Part shown: positions 1-5,146 of the stretch, piece after piece
Position numbering within the stretch: the stretch's first letter is position 1
Layout of the letters: each line of letters starts with the position of its first letter
The notes under the pieces: model-generated
What the model was told of the DNA's origin: nothing
Databases searched by the model: none
What the model saw: only the letters and a program-made list of their open reading frames with translations
Translations under genes and position numbers: made by a program
NCBI GenBank assembly: GCA_945872225.1
Contig: CAMBZK010000082.1
Location: 1 to 5,146, forward strand
DNA length: 5,146 bases
Direction of reading: 5' to 3'
From: a candidate division TM6 bacterium UASB124
GTDB taxonomy: Bacteria > Babelota > Babeliae > Babelales > RVW-14

Positions 1-44
1 ACTCATATTAACCATCGCAACACCCAATCTACTAAAAGACTCCA

Positions 45-2225
45 CTACTGCACGCGCAACCCTTCAAAAAACCCGCGGCAAACATCAGGCGTAGCGCTTA
101 ACCGTTCAATATCAGTCCATCGATCGTTTTCGTTTACCGGCAAACGAACAACTGTCCGTGAAAATTTATTAAGCCAAATCGACCCATGACGCATTAAAAG
201 CTGTGAAACCCAATCAAAATCTTCTTGGCGACGGATTTTTGAAAGCATCAACACACATGAATGCGTCACCGGCAAGCCTTGCTCGTCAAACCAATCTTTA
301 TGGGCTAAAAATTCGCTATTAAAAGTGAGTAGCTGTACTGGCTTAAGCGGATTACTCGTTGCTTGCCCTTTAGCAGGTGAAGCCCCCGTTAAACCTTTAA
401 CCAAGCCTTTATAAAACCATGAAATATTAATGTTTGGCTTGTAGCACATAATGGTGCAGGCTGGCAGAACTCGCTCGAATGATGCCTTCAGGAAAGTTCC
501 TATTTTTTCCGCCTCCCGCTCAAGAAATGCATAGTACGCAGCAACTTTTTTGTTATTCATTAAAAGCAGTGGCCGGTCACGTATCGCAACGGCGCTACCC
601 CAAGGCAAGCGCTGTTGCCGAACAAAGCGCTGGAATGAAAAGCCATCAAATGTCATCATTGAGGTAAATGAAGGTGATTTTTTACGCAAATACATTTCTA
701 GATCAAGGACTACCCCAGCAAGTGGCACCCCATGTGACAATGCAACGTCTTGCCAAAGCCTTACCAATTGTGCAAAGGGATCAGTAACTTCTTGTTGCCA
801 AAAATGCTGATCGATTGGCACCGGTAGGTCTTCATACGCATTTTCATATAAATCCATTGCATAGCGTATTGGTAGATGCGGCGCACGTAAGTTATTAGTA
901 ATTTCAAAACCAATATACACATTCGGCAACGGTAACCCAGCGGCAGTGTACCCATCAACCAAGCATTGTGAAAATGTCTGCAACATAGCCATATAGCGCT
1001 CTTTTTTTTCAGGTGTTGCATAGCGACCAATGGGGCTCAAATATTCGTGAGGATTCGCCGTAATCCAAAGGCAATCCAAACCAGCAGAAATCATATTTTT
1101 TACCAAGCTTCGCCGGTCTTGCTCACGCTCGATAACAACAGTCGGATTCGCTTCGATCTCTTTTTGATCGCATGGCGCAAAAATATCAAGGTCCATCCAG
1201 GCAATTTTTCGCTTGTCCATTTGGCTTCGTGCCGGTCGAGCAAACACAATATCAGTTGCTACGCGCGATGGCGGTGGTGCCACTAAATGATCAAGCGCGA
1301 TCCCAATTTTTTTTGTTTCTGGCACATCTGGCGCCTCGGCAAGCGAAAGTACTTCAAACATCATGCGGTGAACTTGTTGCAACATTTCTAGTCGCAAACC
1401 AATATCAATAGGCGTAACGTGATAATTTTCTGTGATACCAGCAAATGAAAGGACTGTAGAGGTTGTAATAAAAACATGATTTTTGCGGGCTTGATTATAC
1501 CAATGCAACCCATAGGGCAATGTTTTTTTGACTATTGGGGAGCAGTAAGCCTGTCGCGGCAATAATGATAAACTGGTACCTTTAAGCGCAAGCACTGCCT
1601 GCATCTGATCAACATCAAGCTCTATCCCCGCAAGCGGCCCATTGAGCGTTGTGTCAAAATCACGAGGGCGCGACTCAAGAGGGGTACTCAAAAATACATT
1701 TGCCAGGTACAAAAATGTTTTTAAATCAACTTCTTGCTGAGCCACGGCATCAAGCTCTCCTGTCGTTGCTGTAAAAGGATAAGGCAATTGCCCTGCTGGC
1801 ACGTTAAGGCCAAGTTGAGAAAAAACAGGGGCTAAGAGCCTAATCATATTAACGCCCTCTGGCGCACGCAATGAGGGAAATATGAGTCCAACAAGCATGC
1901 CTGGCTTTTGAGCAGCTTTATGTAATGCCTGCAAGACTTTAACACACACGTGCGACTTGCCCATTGCCCCCAAAAACTCCTGCCCTAAAATAAAAAAAGC
2001 CGCCTTACAGCGGGCTAAGCCAAGCTGGTCAAGCGGCAGATCTAAAACACGATCAAGAGAATGATAGGTAATTTTGTAACCAAGCTGCGCAATACTAGAA
2101 AACACCGGTTCATAGAACCTTGCTTCGCGTTCAGCCGTATCGATTACGGTTATGCCCTGCATACCAGCGCTATTGATCGCGCATGAAGCACTGCACACGA
2201 GTGCCAATAAGATTTTTATTTTCAT
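45..2225 (-). CDS. Secreted protein of unknown function, putative TIM-barrel (glycoside hydrolase-like), 726 aa
   Basis: I do not recognise this protein as a named family. Seen: from the ATG at 2225 it begins MKIKILLALV, a short basic start and hydrophobic core followed by small residues to about residue 20, so a Sec signal peptide is likely. Residues about 24-125 alternate strands and helices (GITVID, YKITYHS, AAFFILG, MLVGLIF), resembling a Rossmann or flavodoxin-like domain. From about residue 340 to the end, eight strand-like segments occur in order: KIAWMDLDIF, LDCLWITANPHE, NVYIGFEITNN, AGVVLDLEMY, TIMCYKPN, QLLTFNSEF, HSCVLMLSK, GSIWLNKFSR. That is the pattern of a (beta/alpha)8 barrel. 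Acidic residues at strand ends (D345, E394, E441, D508/E510, E638) could be catalytic, so a sugar hydrolase is possible, but this is inference. A TTG further upstream (2282) extends the frame but would place the signal peptide internally, so the ATG is preferred. It lies 64 nt after the HAD gene, probably in the same operon. The frame is intact, with a TAG stop. Confidence 0.85.
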   Translation of the reverse strand: MKIKILLALVCSASCAINSAGMQGITVIDTAEREARFYEPVFSSIAQLGYKITYHSLDRVLDLPLDQLGLARCKAAFFILGQEFLGAMGKSHVCVKVLQALHKAAQKPGMLVGLIFPSLRAPEGVNMIRLLAPVFSQLGLNVPAGQLPYPFTATTGELDAVAQQEVDLKTFLYLANVFLSTPLESRPRDFDTTLNGPLAGIELDVDQMQAVLALKGTSLSLLPRQAYCSPIVKKTLPYGLHWYNQARKNHVFITTSTVLSFAGITENYHVTPIDIGLRLEMLQQVHRMMFEVLSLAEAPDVPETKKIGIALDHLVAPPPSRVATDIVFARPARSQMDKRKIAWMDLDIFAPCDQKEIEANPTVVIEREQDRRSLVKNMISAGLDCLWITANPHEYLSPIGRYATPEKKERYMAMLQTFSQCLVDGYTAAGLPLPNVYIGFEITNNLRAPHLPIRYAMDLYENAYEDLPVPIDQHFWQQEVTDPFAQLVRLWQDVALSHGVPLAGVVLDLEMYLRKKSPSFTSMMTFDGFSFQRFVRQQRLPWGSAVAIRDRPLLLMNNKKVAAYYAFLEREAEKIGTFLKASFERVLPACTIMCYKPNINISWFYKGLVKGLTGASPAKGQATSNPLKPVQLLTFNSEFLAHKDWFDEQGLPVTHSCVLMLSKIRRQEDFDWVSQLLMRHGSIWLNKFSRTVVRLPVNENDRWTDIERLSATPDVCRGFFEGLRVQ

Positions 2226-2230
2226 GAGGC

Positions 2231-2269
2231 CCCCCAGCCGGTTATGATAAAGAATATACCGGCTGGGGG
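2231..2269 (-). promoter_or_regulatory. GC-rich 12-bp hairpin over the translation start of the 726-aa gene
   Basis: A perfect inverted repeat, CCCCCAGCCGGT (2231-2242) and ACCGGCTGGGGG (2258-2269), with an AT-rich 15-nt loop. In the minus-strand mRNA its 3' arm ends in GGGGG, only five bases before the ATG at 2225. No AGGAG-type site exists elsewhere upstream, and these G residues are the only ones able to pair with the 16S anti-Shine-Dalgarno end, so the stem would hide the ribosome site. There is no T-run after the stem on either strand, so it is not a classical intrinsic terminator. It could limit translation of the second gene, stabilise the upstream HAD message as a 3' barrier, or be a dispersed palindrome. 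Confidence 0.6.
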
Positions 2270-2284
2270 AAGCTAACTGCAAGA

Positions 2285-2309
2285 CTCAGCTATTTTTGCT
2301 GAGCTTTTT
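2285..2309 (+). terminator. Small hairpin plus T-run at the 3' end of the HAD gene (weak)
   Basis: CTCAGC (2285-2290) pairs with GCTGAG (2298-2303) around a 7-nt loop. On the plus strand it is followed by C and five T residues, which is terminator-like, but no plus-strand gene lies immediately before it, so it would only stop antisense transcription. On the minus strand no T-run follows. The HAD stop codon TAG falls across the end of the left arm and the start of the loop. Six base pairs is short and chance is possible. Confidence 0.25.
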
Positions 2310-3771
2310 CCTGTGCAAACTTTGCCAAAAGGGCTTTGCTATCGTCGTCCAGAGAAAAAGAGCTCATACGCTCATCACTACGGCTGTAACGAATACCAAC
2401 ACAATCAATACCCAGGCTAACAATAGCGCTCACAATAGGCTCTAAATAATGCTTTTGGTCATCAACAACAATCACGCGAGCTGGCTTAAGATTTAAGTGC
2501 TTAAAAAATGCTTTAATTGCTTTATCTTTAGCATGAACACGCTTGCCGCCACTCTCTTGAGACCCACCACAAAACAATACCCCTTTTACAAATACATTCG
2601 GATGATTGATAGAAAATGACATAGGCTCTCTGGCGGGAGCTGTTAGTGAAAGGTCAATCCCCAAATTAAGAAGCCATTTGTTGGTAATTTCAATAAGTTC
2701 TAAGCGACGAGCGGTAAGCCCCATTACCGGAACTCCCGTAGCCTGCAAGTCTTTAATCAGCGTAGCGGTTGTTTCTTCAACTGCTTTGTAGGGAAGCTTA
2801 TGCTGTGCATCAAAGTACATTGGGGCTACCCAGGCTTCAAGATCTTCACGCGTACAGCCATACGCACCCTGACCTTGAACCATCATTTGGTTTATCCATT
2901 TATTACCGCCAAAGCCTGTCTCGTTATCCAAGTACATTAACGTATCATCTACATCGAACAGCACAATGGTATTATCGACCAGGTAATCTTTTATTGCCTC
3001 AACAGAGTCATGCTCTACAATAATTTTTTGTGCTGGAGGCGCTACCAGAGATTTACTTGCATCATCCAATACAAATTGTTTCACTTTTTCATCAAGATGA
3101 GAGTACCGAATCCCCACAAATTCCATATTCAAATCGGTTACCGCTTTCATCACGGCTTGTACATGTTTTTCGTTATCATCAACAAAAACAATCTTTTTTG
3201 GCGTATAGGCTGTTGCATTCAGTAATGCTTTTAGCGCTTCACCCTTGCTATTTGATGCACAAAACATCACCCCATTACGCAGTACCGCAGGTGCTTTAAG
3301 CGAAAATGAAATATTATAAGGCGTGATACTTGTTTTTGAAAAATCAATACCAATTGAGTTGAGCTGCTGGATAGTACTTGAAGCCAAGTTTTGCCCCCGA
3401 GCTGTAAGCGCCACTACCGGGATCCCTTTTTCTTGCAATGTGCGAATAACACCAATGGTATCAACCTCTACTGGCGCAACTGCTGGGGCTTCAGCCATAC
3501 GTTTTTCATACAGCGGCACCACCGCACGTAGCGCACCATCATCATCATACCCAAGCGCTCGAGCGTGGTTGAGCATATTGGCAAACCAAAAATCATTAAC
3601 ATATGTACCAGGAACTTCAAATACCGTCTGGTCTAAATCAAAAACCATGAGAGTGTCTTGCGATTTAACATGGTCGTGCACCACGTTGATAAACGGCGTC
3701 TGCATAATGTTTGCGCTAGCCGTTTGACCTGCCAAAAGAACAAGGCCTAAGAGAAGATTTTTTATGTACAT
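2290..3771 (-). CDS. Exported tandem HAD-superfamily phosphatase-like protein (DUF2608-like), 493 aa
   Basis: Probably an exported phosphatase or phosphatase-derived protein; the substrate is unknown. Residues 1-20 form a Sec signal peptide (YIKNLLLGLVLLAG core, cleavage likely after ASA at 18-20). Two HAD domains follow. Domain 1 (about 40-243) has motif I DLDQT at 45-49, motif II in LTAR at 122-125, candidate motif III lysines K176/K181 and motif IV VDD at 197-199. Domain 2 (about 268-483) has DVDDT at 273-277, LTAR at 352-355, K415/K417 and VDD at 436-438. Both keep the nucleophile Asp and the second Asp two residues later, so both look catalytically competent. The overall form resembles the DUF2608 HAD group reported from intracellular bacteria; that assignment is from memory and moderate. 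The ATG at 3771 has a GGAG Shine-Dalgarno six bases upstream and a good promoter before it. It is the first gene of a likely two-gene minus-strand operon. Confidence 0.9.
   Translation of the reverse strand: MYIKNLLLGLVLLAGQTASANIMQTPFINVVHDHVKSQDTLMVFDLDQTVFEVPGTYVNDFWFANMLNHARALGYDDDGALRAVVPLYEKRMAEAPAVAPVEVDTIGVIRTLQEKGIPVVALTARGQNLASSTIQQLNSIGIDFSKTSITPYNISFSLKAPAVLRNGVMFCASNSKGEALKALLNATAYTPKKIVFVDDNEKHVQAVMKAVTDLNMEFVGIRYSHLDEKVKQFVLDDASKSLVAPPAQKIIVEHDSVEAIKDYLVDNTIVLFDVDDTLMYLDNETGFGGNKWINQMMVQGQGAYGCTREDLEAWVAPMYFDAQHKLPYKAVEETTATLIKDLQATGVPVMGLTARRLELIEITNKWLLNLGIDLSLTAPAREPMSFSINHPNVFVKGVLFCGGSQESGGKRVHAKDKAIKAFFKHLNLKPARVIVVDDQKHYLEPIVSAIVSLGIDCVGIRYSRSDERMSSFSLDDDSKALLAKFAQEKAQQK
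2323..3654 (-). repeat. Internal duplication: two HAD domains within one gene
   Basis: The two halves of the 493-residue protein align along their length. Motif I is offset by 228 residues (45 vs 273), LTAR by 230 (122 vs 352), the G-V-M/L-F-C strand by 230 (FC at 170 vs 400), VDD by 239 (197 vs 436) and VGIRYS by 239 (219 vs 458). The halves end alike: a Phe, then L-D-D, one variable residue, S-K, one variable residue, L. The shift from 230 to 239 marks a nine-residue insertion in domain 2 between the FC strand and motif IV, in the glycine-rich stretch near residues 402-412. Domain 2 also replaces a stretch after motif I with a glycine-containing segment (GFGG at 286-289). This is an old tandem duplication, diverged at the DNA level. 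Confidence 0.85.
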
Positions 3772-3777
3772 ACATTG

Positions 3778-3781
3778 CTCC
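3778..3781 (-). promoter_or_regulatory. Shine-Dalgarno site of the HAD gene
   Basis: GGAG on the minus strand, within GGGAGC, lies six bases before the ATG at 3771. It fixes that start. An ATG four bases upstream (3773-3775) is out of frame. Confidence 0.7.
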
Positions 3782-3805
3782 CTACAGTAATCTAAACACT
3801 ACAAA

Positions 3806-3833
3806 TTAACGCCACTATTCTACGCGATACTAT
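3806..3833 (+). promoter_or_regulatory. Weak candidate promoter for the MEMO/AMMECR1 gene
   Basis: TTAACG (3806-3811) and TACTAT (3828-3833) are 16 bp apart on the plus strand, each matching the consensus in four of six positions. Transcription would start about 3840, leaving a leader of about 20 nt to the ATG at 3859 and starting too close to the alternative ATG at 3844 for a normal leader. It overlaps the stronger minus-strand promoter. In an AT-rich gap this could be chance. Confidence 0.3.
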
Positions 3834-3844
3834 TTTTTTGCCAA
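3817..3844 (-). promoter_or_regulatory. Sigma70-type promoter for the minus-strand HAD operon
   Basis: On the minus strand TTGGCA (3839-3844, five of six to TTGACA) is followed after 16 bp by TAGAAT (3817-3822, five of six to TATAAT). Transcription would start near 3810 and leave a leader of roughly 38 nt before the ATG at 3771. The -35 element lies next to the start region of the divergent MEMO gene, so the two transcription units share this short stretch. Confidence 0.6.
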
Positions 3845-3845
3845 T

Positions 3846-3850
3846 GAGGA
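3846..3850 (+). promoter_or_regulatory. Shine-Dalgarno site deciding the MEMO gene start
   Basis: GAGGA followed by eight bases and ATG at 3859. The in-frame ATG at 3844 overlaps this motif and has only a T-rich stretch upstream with no ribosome-binding site, so 3859 is the better start. Confidence 0.65.
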
Positions 3851-3858
3851 AAAGACTT

Positions 3859-5146
3859 ATGTTGCGCTTACTTTATTTTTTATTTCATCTGGCATTGTTT
3901 TTAACGCCTGCTTGCAGTAAAACAACCGCAAAACCCCCTAAAGAAATGCTGCACACATCACTTTTATCAGAGCAGTGGCATTCGCGTGATGCTACCAAGC
4001 TAACTAATGAACTCAGCAATTATTTTTCCCTTGCTGAAACCAATTTTCCGCTTGCTGAAAACAGTACCGGTCATGCTTTTGCACTAGTAGTCCCACACGC
4101 TGCTTATTACTATTCAGGCCTTTGTGCCGCAACAGGCTACCAGGCATTACTACAGCCAACAGCACCACGCTTTGGTTTTGGCGATAGGAAAAACAGCTGG
4201 ATCAAGAGGGTTATTATTTTGGCACCATGCCACACTATGTTTTATCAAGGAGCAGCACTCCCCGTTTGCAATGTATATCGCACCCCACTAGGTGATATCC
4301 CCGTCGACATAGAGGCAGTAAAAAAACTTTCTAAAGCCCCACCGTTTAACCTTAACGGCGAGGTACACCTACAAGAACATGGCGTAGAAATGCAACTCCC
4401 AATGCTCCAGCACACTGTTGCTAAGTTCAGCATTGTTCCGCTTGTTTTAGGCCATTTAACCCAACAGCAAGTGTTTAACATTGCTCACGCGCTCCAACAA
4501 ATCATCGATGACCAAACACTCATTGTTGTCAGTAGTGATTTTACCCACTACGGCCATACCTATGATTTTCAACCATTTATGAAAAACATTCAGCTCAACA
4601 TTCGCCAACTTGATTCGTTCGCACTGCAAGCGCTGAGCATTCCATCTCTTGATGCTTTTCATGATATTTTATCAACAACCAAAGCTACTATTTGCGGGCA
4701 AGAGCCCCTAAGAATTTTATTAGCACTCCTTTCTGGGCAAGCCCATGACAACATCCATGCAGAGCTAGCCTGTTATTACACGTCTGCACAGATTATGGCC
4801 GCTCGCAACAATGTCAGCGATGATATCAAGCTAGAAGGACTGTTCAATGTGGCTAGCGATAAACAATCTGAGCAATCAGTAAGCTATGCCAGCATGGTTT
4901 ACCATAAAACCCAGCACGCTGATCCAGAAGCCATATCCCTTAATGCATACGAGAAAAAAATCCTCTTAACGAGTGCCCGCACCGCCATAGAAAAACACCT
5001 GCAAGACCAAGACGTTGAAGAGCGCTTGCAGCACCCAATAATTACCCCGTCACTAGAAGTAACTCCCGGTGTTTTTGTTTCACTCAAAACCCCAGATGAC
5101 CGCCTCAGAGGATGCATAGGAAATGTCACCACAGACCAGCCACTCT
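3859..5146 (+). CDS. AmmeMemoRadiSam system protein B/A fusion (MEMO1-like plus AMMECR1), N-terminal signal, 3' partial
   Basis: Residues about 70-330 match the MEMO1 family (AmmeMemoRadiSam protein B, related to extradiol dioxygenases): VVPHAAYYYSG at 77-87, APCHT at 122-126, TPLGDIPVD, EHGVEMQLP at 173-181, SSDFTHYG at 225-232 and ICG at 278-280. H80, H125 and C279 correspond to the metal-site residues described for human MEMO1. After a linker, residues from about 361 begin an AMMECR1 domain (protein A), with GVFVSLK and the signature LRGCIG at 416-421; the window ends at residue 429. The system is defined by co-occurrence with a radical SAM enzyme; its biochemical role is not established. 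Unusually, the protein starts with a hydrophobic segment (residues 4-18) ending TPAC, so it is likely exported or lipid-anchored, although the lipobox is not canonical. The ATG at 3859 has GAGGA eight bases upstream. An in-frame ATG at 3844 would add MRKRL, giving a more basic signal start, but lacks a ribosome site. It is divergent from the HAD gene. Confidence 0.9.
   Translation, partial: MLRLLYFLFHLALFLTPACSKTTAKPPKEMLHTSLLSEQWHSRDATKLTNELSNYFSLAETNFPLAENSTGHAFALVVPHAAYYYSGLCAATGYQALLQPTAPRFGFGDRKNSWIKRVIILAPCHTMFYQGAALPVCNVYRTPLGDIPVDIEAVKKLSKAPPFNLNGEVHLQEHGVEMQLPMLQHTVAKFSIVPLVLGHLTQQQVFNIAHALQQIIDDQTLIVVSSDFTHYGHTYDFQPFMKNIQLNIRQLDSFALQALSIPSLDAFHDILSTTKATICGQEPLRILLALLSGQAHDNIHAELACYYTSAQIMAARNNVSDDIKLEGLFNVASDKQSEQSVSYASMVYHKTQHADPEAISLNAYEKKILLTSARTAIEKHLQDQDVEERLQHPIITPSLEVTPGVFVSLKTPDDRLRGCIGNVTTDQPL

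Noticed and set aside
1..15. Possible start of a further minus-strand gene (ATG at 13-15)
   Set aside because: Only five codons are visible before the window edge and there is no convincing ribosome site, so it cannot be supported.
479..1411. Plus- and minus-strand open frames inside the 726-residue gene
   Set aside because: They overlap a long intact coding frame, have low-complexity or atypical composition and no recognisable domains, so they are shadows.
2226..2282. N-terminal extension of the 726-residue protein to a TTG codon, giving 745 residues
   Set aside because: It would start with TTG without a ribosome site, run through the hairpin and place a clear signal peptide at residue 20. 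The ATG at 2225 is the natural start.
2606..3727. Plus-strand open frames opposite the HAD gene, the longest 134 codons
   Set aside because: They lie antisense to a clearly conserved two-domain protein and show no signal, motif or ribosome site of note.
3844..3858. Alternative ATG adding MRKRL to the MEMO protein
   Set aside because: It has no Shine-Dalgarno, and its first codons contain the GAGGA that serves the ATG at 3859. It is not fully excluded, since the added basic residues would suit a signal peptide.
3901..3918. Lipoprotein lipobox at the MEMO protein N-terminus (LTPAC)
   Set aside because: Cysteine follows the hydrophobic core with Ala before it, but Thr-Pro at the preceding positions departs from the usual lipobox. 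I treat lipid anchoring as possible, not established.
4245..5132. Minus-strand open frames opposite the MEMO/AMMECR1 gene
   Set aside because: They are antisense to conserved MEMO and AMMECR1 motifs, and their translations are Ser/Thr/Cys-rich shadow-type sequence.

Overview
The window carries three protein genes and almost no free space. All three products begin with an apparent export signal, so the stretch reads as a small cluster of cell-envelope or periplasmic proteins. Base composition is moderate to slightly AT-rich and the standard code is used. The mix of a DUF2608-like tandem HAD phosphatase, a large unrecognised secreted protein and a signal-bearing MEMO/AMMECR1 fusion hints at an under-sampled bacterial lineage. 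Host-associated groups such as Candidatus Dependentiae (Babeliae) are one guess. That placement is an inference from gene content; no rRNA or marker gene is present to settle it.

Layout: on the minus strand, positions 45-2225 encode a 726-residue secreted protein of unknown function. It has an N-terminal alpha/beta domain and a C-terminal half whose strand pattern looks like a TIM barrel with acidic residues at strand ends, as in glycoside hydrolases. Upstream of it on the same strand, 2290-3771 encodes a 493-residue exported protein made of two complete HAD phosphatase-like domains in tandem. The two genes are 64 nt apart and probably co-transcribed in the order HAD, then the 726-residue protein. 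The gap holds a perfect 12-bp GC-rich hairpin that ends five bases before the second start codon and covers its only Shine-Dalgarno-like bases. A smaller hairpin there has the HAD stop codon in its loop.

An 87-bp divergent region (3772-3858) separates the HAD gene from a plus-strand gene starting at 3859 that runs off the right edge. It holds a good sigma70-type promoter for the minus operon (TTGGCA, 16 bp, TAGAAT) and a weaker overlapping candidate for the plus gene.

The plus-strand gene encodes an AmmeMemoRadiSam protein B (MEMO1-like) domain fused to an AmmeMemoRadiSam protein A (AMMECR1) domain, identified by the LRGCIG motif just before the window ends. The predicted radical SAM partner of this system is not in the window and would be sought downstream. 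The most noteworthy points are the N-terminal signal on a fusion whose relatives are usually thought cytoplasmic, the unassigned secreted barrel protein, and the hairpin over its translation start.
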